From Nostoc sp. LEGE 06077 (GTDB lineage: Bacteria > Cyanobacteriota > Cyanobacteriia > Cyanobacteriales > Nostocaceae): a stretch of DNA of 64,000 nucleotides. The DNA lies in contig NZ_JADEWI010000003.1 of assembly GCF_015207705.1 (NCBI RefSeq), positions 62,001 through 126,000 of the forward strand, written 5' to 3'. The notes beneath the pieces were generated by a model. The model was given only the letters and a program-made list of their open reading frames with translations, did not search any database and was not told the origin of the DNA. A program made the translations under genes and the position numbers. Below, piece by piece: positions 34,090 to 43,280 of the stretch (position 1 is the stretch's first letter; each line of letters begins with the position of its first letter).

Positions 34090-34606
34090 TTTATTTCCTT
34101 CTTTTAATGTTTAACTTTGGAGGGATTTAAGAATGGTGTGAGCAGCAACTATGTAATTTATGTCTGTAACTATCGCCATACCTAACTCTCGTAAATCTCA
34201 GAATCCTGGAATTTAGGCGATTTCAGCATCCATCTGAAGTTTGAACAATATATCTAGCGTCGGGTAGAAGTTTGATTATCCGTAAGGTTTAATTTTTGTG
34301 ATATTGAGGGAATTTATGCAGTGAAATGCTGATTATTCCTGGATTTTTAATGTTTATTTTATATATATTAAAACTGGAATAATTACGATGATTTAATCAT
34401 ATCTTTATCAATCTTTAGTTAACAGCAATTTACATTTATTTACAAATATGATTTTTATCACCATCTGAAGATAGATATGTTGACACTTTGAGTTTTTTTT
34501 TAATCGTCCACAAGAAGTGCCTAGAGTTTGTATCTACAGACAGAAAGCAGTCTAGCGATAAATAGCTAACGTTAAGTTAAGTAACAAATGAATTGGGAAT
34601 CAAAAA
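34090..34606. other. divergent promoter region of the hli genes
   Basis: About 515 bp of AT-rich DNA between the large membrane protein gene and the hli pair. It contains the HLR1 element at 34429-34446 and a TTGACA-like box near 34480. No ORF is evident. Confidence 0.55.
34429..34446. promoter_or_regulatory. HLR1 element (RpaB-binding direct repeat)
   Basis: TTTACATTTATTTACAAA fits the cyanobacterial HLR1 consensus of two (G/T)TTACA(A/T)(A/T) repeats two bases apart. It lies 160 bp before the first hli start. RpaB is known to control high-light genes through such sites. Confidence 0.75.
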
Positions 34607-34810
34607 ATGGAAACTCGCTCCTCCACAAATTTGCCAACAGTTGCTCCAGAATATAACGGCATTGATCGCAATGCGTTTATTTTTGGTTGGACTCCTCAAG
34701 CGGAAATTTGGAATGGTCGTTTGGCTGCAATTGGTTTTGTGGCTTATTTATTGTGGGATTTAGCAGGTTATAGCGTCCTACGCGATGTATTACACCTAAT
34801 TGGTTACTAA
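34607..34810 (+). CDS. high-light-inducible protein (one-helix CAB-like), copy 1
   Basis: A 67-aa protein with the Hlip signature: FGWTPQAEIWNGRLAAIGFVAYL forms the single thylakoid membrane helix with the chlorophyll-binding E..NGR motif, then LLWDLAGYSVLRDVLHLIGY. Hlips bind chlorophyll and carotenoid and protect photosystem II assembly under high light. The next gene is a close duplicate 45 bp downstream, and the two are probably co-transcribed from the HLR1-bearing promoter. Confidence 0.95.
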   Translation: METRSSTNLPTVAPEYNGIDRNAFIFGWTPQAEIWNGRLAAIGFVAYLLWDLAGYSVLRDVLHLIGY

Positions 34811-34855
34811 AGAAAAATTCAGAAAAACTAGCTGACGTAATTTTGGAGAAAAATC

Positions 34856-35068
34856 ATGGAAACTCGTGAAACTCGTTCCTCTACTGATTTACCAGCTGTT
34901 GCGAATGCGTATAATGGCCGCGATCGCAATGAATTTTTGTTTGGCTGGACTCCCCAAGCCGAATTGTGGAATGGTCGTTTAGCAGCGATTGGTTTTCTCG
35001 CTTATTTACTGTGGGATTTAGCAGGTTATAGCGTCCTGCGAGATGTATTGCACTTGATTGGTTATTAA
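34856..35068 (+). CDS. high-light-inducible protein, copy 2
   Basis: A 70-aa Hlip; its C-terminal 40 residues are nearly identical to the upstream copy (FGWTPQAELWNGRLAAIGFL, then a shared C-terminus). A good GGAG ribosome site precedes the ATG. The tandem arrangement suggests recent duplication and perhaps heterodimer formation. Confidence 0.95.
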   Translation: METRETRSSTDLPAVANAYNGRDRNEFLFGWTPQAELWNGRLAAIGFLAYLLWDLAGYSVLRDVLHLIGY

Positions 35069-35136
35069 ATCTAGGGAACAGGTTACAGGAAACAGGGAAT
35101 AGTAGATGAGGGTAAGAGTTTTACTTACTTACACTC

Positions 35137-36261
35137 TTACACCTCTAAACCTCTAGCCTTGGGAAGGCGGAACCAAAATCGGGAACCGCCTTCTTGACGT
35201 ACTGAATAACCAATATCTCCTCCCCAACGCTGAATGGTCATCCGGCAAAAATAAAGACCTATGCCGCCTCTACCAGAGTTATTTTGACCTTGGGAAAACT
35301 TTTGAAATAAATTATCTATCATCTCTGGTGATACACCTTCACCTTCATCATCGATAGTGAAGACGATATGTTCTGCTTCTGTTTCCAAGCCAATAGTTAC
35401 ATTAGAATTTTCTGGGCTGTGGCGATAAGCATTTTCTACCAAATTTGTGATTACCCGATCTAAGCGTGATTGTTCACCAACAACTTTCCAATCGGCTGTG
35501 ATATCAACGTTAGTGGCAAGCTGTAACTGCTGATTAGTTATGGCAAAACTAGCGTTGAATAGCTCTATAGTTTCTTGCACAGCAACTAAAATATTGGGAG
35601 CCGTCTCAATATCTACTATAAAAGTTTCTAGCGATCGCACCTCAGATGAAAATGCATCTAATATATTTCTAATTAACATTTCTTGTTTGATAGATTGCTT
35701 TCTAGCAATTTCTAAATGTTCTTTACCTCTATCTGTCAAATTTTCAAATTCTAGTAAAGATAAACAGCAATTGATCGCATTTAGTTGCCCTGCTATATCG
35801 TGAATAATGCAATTTATCAATACTTCTTTTTTTTGATTATCTTTTACTAATTGCTGATAATTTAATTCTTGTTCTCTCCCTATTTGGATTAAATTTTGCT
35901 TATATTGAAATTTATCTTGTGATAATTCAATCAATAACATTTTACTGTCATTTATACACAATGCATACGCTTCAAGCTGTTCTTCATAACCATGTAGATT
36001 GTTTTCACTCCATAGACCAGAACTGAGCTTGCCAATGCTATTGTTAGACCAAAATTCTTCGGCATCAAACAAAAAATTTTCTAAAAAAGCAAATTCCTCT
36101 TGGGGAATTAACATATTCATGCCGAATTTTAACTCTTGGCTACAAAAACGCCTCAACCAATTCGGTGGTTTAGCGGTCAATCTAAATAATCCAATATCTA
36201 CCTTTTCTAAAACTAAAATATTTAATGCTAAAAATAAATCAGATAATATAGTTTTACTCAT
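35137..36261 (-). CDS. sensor histidine kinase of the GTPase cluster
   Basis: A 374-aa protein without membrane segments. The N-terminal 115 residues look PAS-like, then a coiled coil. The H-box has the variant form CIIHDIAGQLNAINC with His154. The HATPase domain has NLVENAYRHSP, DDEGEGVSPEM and GRGGIGLYFCRM. It is the last gene of a - strand set with the OmpA-like, GTPase and PAS-like genes, and starts 26 bp after the PAS-like gene. No response regulator lies adjacent. Confidence 0.9.
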   Translation of the reverse strand: MSKTILSDLFLALNILVLEKVDIGLFRLTAKPPNWLRRFCSQELKFGMNMLIPQEEFAFLENFLFDAEEFWSNNSIGKLSSGLWSENNLHGYEEQLEAYALCINDSKMLLIELSQDKFQYKQNLIQIGREQELNYQQLVKDNQKKEVLINCIIHDIAGQLNAINCCLSLLEFENLTDRGKEHLEIARKQSIKQEMLIRNILDAFSSEVRSLETFIVDIETAPNILVAVQETIELFNASFAITNQQLQLATNVDITADWKVVGEQSRLDRVITNLVENAYRHSPENSNVTIGLETEAEHIVFTIDDEGEGVSPEMIDNLFQKFSQGQNNSGRGGIGLYFCRMTIQRWGGDIGYSVRQEGGSRFWFRLPKARGLEV

Positions 36262-36287
36262 AAAATAAACGTACAGAATAAAATTAT

Positions 36288-36701
36288 TTAGTCTCTAGGG
36301 GGCTGATTGATTAATTTATCAGGGTTTTCTTGTAACAAGCTGGAATAATTAGCTTCTTGTTGCATCACAGCGAGATGCTTTTCATCTAAAATACTATTGA
36401 TGAATAAAATCCAATCACCTTCCTCTGAGGGAAAAATATGGATATCGGCACAGATACCAACCTCCATTTTAATTAAGGGCAAAAATAAAGGAGAATCATC
36501 TAAAGGTAGTAAACCTTCTAGGAAAAAAACTTGTTCACATACAGATATTTCTTGACTGAGATTGGTAATACCATACTCAGATAGTTTTCCACCCCAAGCT
36601 ACCAGACAACCATCCTTTTTGACTAATAAATAGGCAAGCGATCGCTCTTCTATAATGAAGTTGAGAATATATAAAATCACAGCATGGGGAATGTCTAGCA
36701 T
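36288..36701 (-). CDS. small PAS-like protein of the GTPase cluster
   Basis: A 137-aa soluble protein. Its order of strands and helices (SLAYLLVKKDGCLVAWGGKL, then GLLPLDDSPLFLPLIKMEVG, then EGDWILFINSILDEKHLAVMQQEA) resembles a PAS sensor domain, but I cannot place it in a named family. Its ATG directly follows the GTPase stop codon with no spacer, indicating translational coupling. It may link the GTPase to the kinase downstream. Confidence 0.7.
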   Translation of the reverse strand: MLDIPHAVILYILNFIIEERSLAYLLVKKDGCLVAWGGKLSEYGITNLSQEISVCEQVFFLEGLLPLDDSPLFLPLIKMEVGICADIHIFPSEEGDWILFINSILDEKHLAVMQQEANYSSLLQENPDKLINQPPRD

Positions 36702-37199
36702 TTATCCATTTAAGATTTTATTAGTAAGAGTTTGAAATACTTCTTCCACACCCTGTCCAGTTTTAGCACTAGTATTAATAGCAGTCCAACCTTTCTGAAG
36801 AATGGTATCTAGCTCATGAGTTTCGATTTCCCATTCATCGGTCATATCCCACTTATTACATACCAAAATAAAAGGTACTTTTCCAATACTTACTTCTACT
36901 TTGTTTTGTAGCTCAAAAGCTTTATCGAGAGTATGTCGCCGAGTCCCATCTACAACTAATATATAACCAGATGAACCTCTAAGGTAAGACATCCGAACTT
37001 TTTGAAAGTCGTCTTCACCATAAAGATCCCAAAGAATTAGATTGACATTATTTCCTTGTAAATCTATAATTTTTTTATCAATTTTTACGCCCACAGTAGT
37101 ATGATATTTTTCCGAAAAAATACTGGAGACAAATCTTGAAACTAAACTTGTTTTACCTGTAGCAAATGCACCTACCATACAAATTTTTTTCTGAAGCAT
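36702..37199 (-). CDS. Ras/Rab-like small GTPase
   Basis: A 165-aa P-loop GTPase of the Ras/Rab type. G1 is GAFATGKTS (10-18), switch I contains YHTTVGVKI, G3 reads WDLYGEDDF, G4 is NKWD and G5 is TSAKTG. The position of the catalytic Gln in DxxGQ is Glu here, which may slow intrinsic hydrolysis. There is no lipidation tail. It starts 2 bp after the OmpA-like gene and abuts the PAS-like gene, so these three are tightly coupled. Confidence 0.9.
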   Translation of the reverse strand: MLQKKICMVGAFATGKTSLVSRFVSSIFSEKYHTTVGVKIDKKIIDLQGNNVNLILWDLYGEDDFQKVRMSYLRGSSGYILVVDGTRRHTLDKAFELQNKVEVSIGKVPFILVCNKWDMTDEWEIETHELDTILQKGWTAINTSAKTGQGVEEVFQTLTNKILNG

Positions 37200-37201
37200 A
37201 T

Positions 37202-38986
37202 CTATTTATTTTTATCGATGATTAATACCTGAAAAGACACTCGGCGATTTAGCTGTTCAGTCTCTAAATTCAATTCACTCTGGTAAGGTAGCTTAGAACC
37301 TACAGCAAAAAGTTTAAATTTATTGATGTTAATTCCTTGAGTATTTAAATTAGCTAAGATTTTATTAGCACGGGATTTGCTGATAAATAAGTTTTGTCGT
37401 TCTGTACCGGTCGTATCAGTGTGTCCTCTAATTTGAATTTCTACATTCATATCTAGAGAATTGGCAGTCTTTAAAAGCTGCTGCACAATTTTGCGTAAAT
37501 TGGGTAACTTGTTACTTTCTCCGGAAATTAATACATCTTTGCCTTCTTCAAATAAAAATACTGTTGCTTCAATTTGCTTCTTAGCTAACTCTAATTCCCT
37601 GAGTTCATTTGATAAAAGATTTTTGTCTTGAAATTGTGTTATGCCTGGAATAAACTGCCATAGTTTATGAACTTCTAAAATCCATTTTTGTGGTGCATAG
37701 CCGGTGGCAGAAAGAATGCCGTTATGATCAACTTGTAAGACTACAGTTTTTGGTGGTTGCAGTAGTTTGACTGTTCTTTGAGTGATTAGTTGTGGTTCTA
37801 AAGATAAGTAAGATTGCCACTTACCAATTACCGTGTCAGGGTTGAGATTTGTAGGTTGTATAAGTGTGTTGGGATCTACAGCCAAAGGATCGCGCATTCC
37901 TGAAATGAAATGTTTCCCGTTGTAGTAGCGAGTATTCACCACCACAATTCCTGGCTGAGAGTTGAGTTTATAAAGATAAGTTTGCCAACGGATGTTTTCT
38001 CTAATAGTCAAAAAGCCCCAAATTCCAGATGCGATCGCTATGAAACCTAAAAAAGCCCAGGCATAAGTATAATTTCTCTTAGAAGAAGTCTGATACTGCA
38101 CGGCTAAACAGTTGTCTAAATAAGCTTCACTAGCTTGAAATGGCTCTGTTTCTCCCTCAAAAGTATGTAGTTCTATTCCTAGTTTGAGATGAATTTTTTC
38201 GATTGCTGCTTGAAAAACTTCACGTAATTCTTGCGGGGGTTTACCGCGAACAATCCCGGCGATGATTGCTTGTGGCCCGGCTTCAATCCAAATTGTCAGT
38301 TCGCCAAATCGCAAACTGTGTAATGTATCTTCTTGGCGGACACTAAAGGAATCTTTGACAAAATCTTGAATAGCTGTCAACATTGCCGCCACTAAATCTG
38401 GATCTTGAGCGGCTACTTGCTGTAACATTACATGGTGGAGTAATAAACCCGTTTGTTTGTGAATCAAAAATATTTGTTCAACGCGGTAAACTAAAGTCCG
38501 CAGCAAGACAATTTCGGTAAATGATTTCCCTGTACGTCGCGCTTCTAGCCTCCACTTAAAACTTTGTAGCGATAAGCTATGTTCTAGGGTTTGATTCAGC
38601 GATTGCATCATCTCATCTAAAACTGTGGCGATCGCTTTTCGGGAAGCTGGCCCGATGATGGGAAAAAAGGCTTCTGAAAGGACATTTTCGTCTTGCTTCA
38701 CCGAGGCTTGAATTGCTTCTTCCACGGTAGAAACCATAGCTTCTACTAGCTGTGTATCTTGCTTGGAACGCAAAACAACAGCTTCAGGAAGCAAACGACT
38801 AATATCCTCTGGTTGAATTTGGGGGTTGTTTAATCTTTCGTAGAGTTTATTCAGTTGGTTCGGTTCAACACCAAGCAGAACACTACGAAGTACATTCAGT
38901 TCATTTTGATCGAGAGAATCTAAATGAGAAGATTCTCCATTGCTGCCGGCTTCTGGAGATACTCGATTTCGGGGATAGTTATTCAT
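37202..38986 (-). CDS. OmpA-domain membrane protein with cytoplasmic longin/roadblock-like region
   Basis: A 594-aa protein. Residues 1-300 are predicted cytoplasmic. Within them, 165-275 reads as a beta-beta-alpha-beta-beta-alpha unit (VEQIFLIHKQTGLLLHH, LRFGELTIWIEAGPQAIIAG, ELREVFQAAIEKIHLKL) that resembles longin/roadblock modules. One membrane helix lies at 306-326. A BON-like stretch follows, and a C-terminal OmpA domain (about 460-590) has the IQIRGHTDTTGTERQN and SKSRANKIL motifs, which bind peptidoglycan. The gene is 2 bp from the Ras-like GTPase, a natural partner for a longin/roadblock domain. The longin assignment is inference. Confidence 0.82.
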   Translation of the reverse strand: MNNYPRNRVSPEAGSNGESSHLDSLDQNELNVLRSVLLGVEPNQLNKLYERLNNPQIQPEDISRLLPEAVVLRSKQDTQLVEAMVSTVEEAIQASVKQDENVLSEAFFPIIGPASRKAIATVLDEMMQSLNQTLEHSLSLQSFKWRLEARRTGKSFTEIVLLRTLVYRVEQIFLIHKQTGLLLHHVMLQQVAAQDPDLVAAMLTAIQDFVKDSFSVRQEDTLHSLRFGELTIWIEAGPQAIIAGIVRGKPPQELREVFQAAIEKIHLKLGIELHTFEGETEPFQASEAYLDNCLAVQYQTSSKRNYTYAWAFLGFIAIASGIWGFLTIRENIRWQTYLYKLNSQPGIVVVNTRYYNGKHFISGMRDPLAVDPNTLIQPTNLNPDTVIGKWQSYLSLEPQLITQRTVKLLQPPKTVVLQVDHNGILSATGYAPQKWILEVHKLWQFIPGITQFQDKNLLSNELRELELAKKQIEATVFLFEEGKDVLISGESNKLPNLRKIVQQLLKTANSLDMNVEIQIRGHTDTTGTERQNLFISKSRANKILANLNTQGININKFKLFAVGSKLPYQSELNLETEQLNRRVSFQVLIIDKNK

Positions 38987-39187
38987 TGCTAAAATCCCCT
39001 AACTTATAATTAACATACAGTCGCATTTTATTAAATAAACTAACAAGACAATTAACTTACAATTTCTCTAGTGTAGTTTTACTACTAAATTAATAGTCTT
39101 TGATAGGGAACCGAATAAAGAAGTATGATTCAGGAATAATGCGAAAAAATTAGCTTGATGTTCTATTGACTAAAAAAATCTGAAAAT

Positions 39188-39796
39188 TCAGGAGTTATTA
39201 TCTGTATTCAGGCGAATTGCTAATTCTGTAAACAAGGCTGCCAACTTAGAACGGTCTGTTTTATCTTTTTGTAGTTCTTGCGTTTCGCGTTTCAGCACAG
39301 TTAAAATCTCTTCATACTTTTGCTGAAGATCATCCTGTAAATTTTTGGATTGATTCAGGATGTGTTCGCGCAATTCTCGTTGACGGTTGGTAGTTTGTTC
39401 GTCAACTTGAGCAATTTTATTTTCTAAAGATAGATTAAGATTTTTCTGCTCGTCAGAGTGCGATCGCATCATTGCATCACGTTCTAGTTGCTCTTTTTTT
39501 AACTGTTCTGTTAAAGAATCAACCTCTTGTCTCACATAACTTTCTAAAGCGTCTAAACGTTTGCGCGTCTCATCTCGCATATTCACAAGTTCACTAATCA
39601 AACGTTCTTCTAAACGGGCAAATCTTTTGTCAACGTCGCGTATCTGACTACCAAAAAGAATATCTCTGACTTTATCTAAGCTGTTAGTTTCGCCAATCCC
39701 ATTAGTACTAAATTGCAGCTTATTGTTGACTTGATTTGACCCCCCTAGCCCTAGTTCGGACGCATTCTGATTGATATATTCTTCAGGCGGGTTCAT
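39188..39796 (-). CDS. coiled-coil protein upstream of the OmpA/GTPase genes
   Basis: A 202-aa protein: a low-complexity N-terminus, then SLDKVRDILFGSQIRDVDKR and a long coiled coil (about 60-185) rich in Glu, Lys and Gln, with no membrane segment. Some cyanobacterial OmpA/GTPase gene sets begin with such a protein, but I cannot name a family. It is 201 bp upstream of the OmpA-like gene on the same strand. Confidence 0.8.
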   Translation of the reverse strand: MNPPEEYINQNASELGLGGSNQVNNKLQFSTNGIGETNSLDKVRDILFGSQIRDVDKRFARLEERLISELVNMRDETRKRLDALESYVRQEVDSLTEQLKKEQLERDAMMRSHSDEQKNLNLSLENKIAQVDEQTTNRQRELREHILNQSKNLQDDLQQKYEEILTVLKRETQELQKDKTDRSKLAALFTELAIRLNTDNNS

Positions 39797-39951
39797 AAGT
39801 TTGATCCTTCTTGAAGCTGAATTTGGTTTTGTTCTTATACTTATGATGCTACATTTAGAGCCTATACAAAACCATACAACTAAGTATATTTAAATACATT
39901 TTAATAAAATCATCCTTCTTAAGGAGTATATATTATTGACTTATGTGTCTT

Positions 39952-41289
39952 TTAAATCAGAAAACGCACTAACACATATAATCCCGACGTTACCAATTGC
40001 AAGAACATTACAGGAATACCGTAGTGCAGAAAAGTTTTAAATGAAATACGGCGACCGTGCTGTTCGGAAATCCCCGCGGCAACTATATTAGAAGATGCTC
40101 CAACAAGTGTACCGTTACCCCCCAAAGTTGCACCAAACATCATGGCATAAAACAAAGGTAAAACTTCTGCCGGAAATTGCCCTTGAAAGTCTTGTGCTAA
40201 TACTTCTGCTGGTGCTAATCCTACAGTGACAAGATATTGCTTAATTAAAGGAACCATCGCTACCACCAAGGGAATATTCGGTACGACGCTAGATAATATC
40301 CCCACCAAGAACAATAAAACTAGGGAACCGAGAACAATATTTGTCCCTAACAGAGTTGCCAAAACTCCCGATAAACAATTAATTACCCCTGTTTTTTCTA
40401 ACCCGCCAATCAATACAAAAATACTCATAAAAAATATTAATGTACTCCAATCGACATCCCTCAAAATGTTATTAACAGTATCAATGCGGCTGTGATGAGA
40501 TAATAACAACGCCAAAGCAGCACCTAATAAAGCCACAGCCGCCGGCGAAATAGGAATTGGTAAAGATTCACCAATTACAAAAAATATTAATACAAAGGCT
40601 ATAATCACTGCCCCCACAATTAAAACTCGTGGATGATTAATTTGGGGATGTGGCAGTTCTTCAAGATTATCAAGTTTAGTATGCCAAATTTTGCGAAATA
40701 GAAATGGTAGTGTAGCGATAATTGTAATAACTGCAATGACTCCGCCTAAACTTAATTGCCATAAATATTCTGTAAAACTGATATTAATAGCATCTCCAAC
40801 AATAAAAGTAGCAGGATCACCAACTAAAGTTAATAGACCAGCACTATTAGCTATCAATACCATTAATATTAGTAATGGTACAAAATTGATGCCTATTTCT
40901 TCCGCCATTGGGGGAATCAGCGGCGCTAATAACATGACTGTTGTAGCATTGGGTAACACTGCACAAATAGGGGTAACAATCCCCACAATACTTAGTAACA
41001 ATCGTTTGCCGTCGCCTTTAGCTAAGATGACAATTTGAGTGGCTAAATAATCAAATATTTTTGTCGGTTCAAATGCCCGCACAAGCACCATCACACCAAA
41101 GAATAAGCCTAATGTTCCATGACTATTGCCGATATAACCCACGGCTTCTTTTAATGTCATGACGTTGGTGAAAACTAATAGCAATGCTCCCAACAAAGCC
41201 GCAATAGTCAGATGTACCCATTCCGTCATAATTAGGAGAATTACACCCAAAAATGTGAAAATGCTTAGGAGAGCTTGCAAGTTTTCCAC
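39952..41289 (-). CDS. IT-superfamily (ArsB/NhaD/SLC13-like) permease
   Basis: A 445-aa protein with about 11-12 membrane helices. ICAVLPNATTVMLLAPLIPPMAEE and the later SVVPNIPLVVAMVPLIKQY are the paired re-entrant motifs of the ion-transporter superfamily, and GATLGGNGTLVGASSNIVAAG is the typical substrate-site block. The substrate is unknown; relatives move arsenite, Na+/H+ or dicarboxylates. It follows the Usp-like gene at 41404 and is probably read from the transcript bearing the c-di-AMP riboswitch at 42230-42364. Confidence 0.9.
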   Translation of the reverse strand: MENLQALLSIFTFLGVILLIMTEWVHLTIAALLGALLLVFTNVMTLKEAVGYIGNSHGTLGLFFGVMVLVRAFEPTKIFDYLATQIVILAKGDGKRLLLSIVGIVTPICAVLPNATTVMLLAPLIPPMAEEIGINFVPLLILMVLIANSAGLLTLVGDPATFIVGDAINISFTEYLWQLSLGGVIAVITIIATLPFLFRKIWHTKLDNLEELPHPQINHPRVLIVGAVIIAFVLIFFVIGESLPIPISPAAVALLGAALALLLSHHSRIDTVNNILRDVDWSTLIFFMSIFVLIGGLEKTGVINCLSGVLATLLGTNIVLGSLVLLFLVGILSSVVPNIPLVVAMVPLIKQYLVTVGLAPAEVLAQDFQGQFPAEVLPLFYAMMFGATLGGNGTLVGASSNIVAAGISEQHGRRISFKTFLHYGIPVMFLQLVTSGLYVLVRFLI

Positions 41290-41403
41290 GTTATCCCTCT
41301 TGATTTGTGATTAATTGCATACTACAGAAAAAGCCACCTAAAGTATAGGTGACTATCCATAAATATTATTCAGAGAAAAAATTACTGCAATTTGCTACAG
41401 CAG

Positions 41404-42042
41404 TTATTCATCAATGCCATTGGGTATGCCTAAAATAGCACAAGGAAAATTAAACCCTAGCTTCTGAATAATTGCATGATTAATAGATCTACATCCCAAA
41501 AATAAAACATTAGCCGTCTCTAATTCCACAACTTTTGTCAATTCTGTAGCAACGTCACCAAACCGCAAATGCGATTTAAAAGAACCTTGCCATTCTTCAG
41601 CCAAACTTCGGGCTTGCCAAAGAATTCTATCTGCTTCTTCTAGAGGAGCTAAAATTTGTGCTTGTAGTTTTGGTTGAGTTAATACGGATGTTGCAGATTG
41701 GTATACATCACTTACCCCACATTCACAGAGGGTTAAATAATTTGCCCAATTTATTTTATCTGGATACTTATCACCCTGGTTTTGTTCTACAACATAAACG
41801 GCCTGGACTGTAACTTCCTGATTTGTCGCTAAACGAGTTTGATGGGCAATCCAAAAAGCGATATCTAGTGCGGTATGACTATTAGGTGAAGCGTTATAAG
41901 CAACAATTAAGTTGATTGATTGTGCTGTTTGATAGTTTGTAAAAGAAAGTCTTTTTGGCTCTGGTATCAATACCATTTGCTCAACTAAATCATTTCTACC
42001 TATGGCGCTTTGGAGGCGCACTAACATTGGCTTAATGTTCAC
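41404..42042 (-). CDS. universal-stress-protein-like protein
   Basis: A 212-aa soluble protein with Usp features: INLIVAYNASPNSHTALDIAFWIA at the first strand and helix, VTVQAVYVVE, a region with EADRILWQARSLAEEW, and a C-terminal ANVLFLGCRSINHAI corresponding to the Usp nucleotide loop. The start is a GTG with AGGAG upstream. It lies between the riboswitch and the permease, and Usp domains often regulate adjacent transporters. The riboswitch implies control by c-di-AMP. Confidence 0.8.
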   Translation of the reverse strand: MNIKPMLVRLQSAIGRNDLVEQMVLIPEPKRLSFTNYQTAQSINLIVAYNASPNSHTALDIAFWIAHQTRLATNQEVTVQAVYVVEQNQGDKYPDKINWANYLTLCECGVSDVYQSATSVLTQPKLQAQILAPLEEADRILWQARSLAEEWQGSFKSHLRFGDVATELTKVVELETANVLFLGCRSINHAIIQKLGFNFPCAILGIPNGIDE

Positions 42043-42229
42043 AGTTTCACTTCTCCTAAAGGGAACTAATGATGAATGAGAAGCAGGGAGAATGAAGTAT
42101 GAAGTATGAAGTGTGAAGTATGAAATTTATAGTAGTAATTTCATCCTTGAGACTTGATCCTTTCAGCTTCATTTTTGATCCTTTCTTTAAAGAAACCCCA
42201 ATAACAACTGCTATTACAGCCAAAGTGTT

Positions 42230-42364
42230 GGGAGTTCCTTCCATTGCCGACGGAGTTAGCTGACGGGCTAAGACTGGAAGGTATCTTTCTTGAAGATTAG
42301 CCCCATATATTTGGTTCCTCCGTTTCAAATCATGATTGTTGATTGATTTGAATTAGGCGACCCG
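42230..42364 (-). promoter_or_regulatory. ydaO-type c-di-AMP riboswitch upstream of the Usp/permease unit
   Basis: Read on the - strand, the region contains in order GCCTAATTC, a variable hairpin, CGGAGGAACCAAAT, TGGGGCTAATC, GATACCTTCC and CCCGTCAGCTAACTCCG, then GGCAATGGAAGG. These match the conserved core, and the GGAAGG/CCTTCC pseudoknot strands, of the known ydaO/yuaA c-di-AMP aptamer. It is about 190 bases upstream of the Usp-like start. In known examples ligand binding turns expression off. Confidence 0.93.
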
Positions 42365-42386
42365 CTAAAAGAAATAATAAACTAAT

Positions 42387-43226
42387 TTACTCATTTTGGG
42401 TGAAGTATTTATCCAGAAAATTCAAGGCATAATTACGCAATTCAAAATATTCTTGGGAATTACGCATAGCGGCTCTATCGCGTGGATGATCGAAAGGTAC
42501 TTCTAATATTTCCCCGATATTAGCTGCTGGGCCATTAGTCATTAAAACGATGCGATCGCTCATATAAATAGCTTCATCAACATCGTGAGTAATCATCATC
42601 ACGGCTTGGCGATTATTTTCCCAAATATCTAATACTTGCCTTTGTAATTTACCTCTAGTTAATGCGTCTAAGGCTCCAAAAGGTTCATCCATCAGCAACA
42701 TTTTTGGACGAATTGCTAAAGCCCTGGCAATGCCTACTCGTTGTTTCATCCCTCCAGAGATTTCATCAGGATACTTATCGGCTGCCGGGGTTAAGTTTAC
42801 CATTGACAAGTGTTCGTTAACAATGCTAATTTTTTCAGCGCGATTTGCATTTTTTAACACTTCATCTACGGCTAAACGGATGTTTTCTCTGACGGTTAAC
42901 CAAGGTAATAAAGAGTAATTTTGAAATACCATCATCCTTTCTGCACCAGGCTTGCGGATTTCTTTGCCATCTAGCCGCACTGAACCAGAAGTTGCTGTTT
43001 CTAACCCGGCAACAATTTTTAACAGAGTTGATTTACCACAACCAGAATGACCAATTACGGAAATAAATTCATCTTCACCAATGCTGAGATTAACACCATC
43101 CAAAACCACAAAATTACCTTTATCTGGTGTCGGATATGACTTGACTAAATTTTCAATTTCTAAGAAGTTATTACGAGACAGAACTTGTTGATCAGTATTG
43201 ATTGATGTATGTGTATATTTAGTCAT
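42387..43226 (-). CDS. ABC transporter ATP-binding protein (NrtD/SsuB/TauB type)
   Basis: A 279-aa ABC ATPase: Walker A GHSGCGKST, Q-loop MMVFQNYSLLPWLTV, signature SGGMKQRVG, Walker B MLLMDEPFGALD and the switch His in MITHDVDEA. This is the subtype used by nitrate, bicarbonate and sulfonate importers. The ATG at 43226 has GGAG upstream. It is the last gene of the permease, binding protein, ATPase set. Confidence 0.95.
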   Translation of the reverse strand: MTKYTHTSINTDQQVLSRNNFLEIENLVKSYPTPDKGNFVVLDGVNLSIGEDEFISVIGHSGCGKSTLLKIVAGLETATSGSVRLDGKEIRKPGAERMMVFQNYSLLPWLTVRENIRLAVDEVLKNANRAEKISIVNEHLSMVNLTPAADKYPDEISGGMKQRVGIARALAIRPKMLLMDEPFGALDALTRGKLQRQVLDIWENNRQAVMMITHDVDEAIYMSDRIVLMTNGPAANIGEILEVPFDHPRDRAAMRNSQEYFELRNYALNFLDKYFTQNE

Positions 43227-43280
43227 CAAAGGCTCCTAAAAACTTTTAACTATTTGTTAGTCAATATTGGGAGTTGATAC

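Noticed and set aside
42056-42328. A 90-codon - strand frame before the Usp-like gene
   Set aside because: It overlaps the c-di-AMP riboswitch and its start lies in the aptamer core; the peptide reflects RNA structure and repeats.
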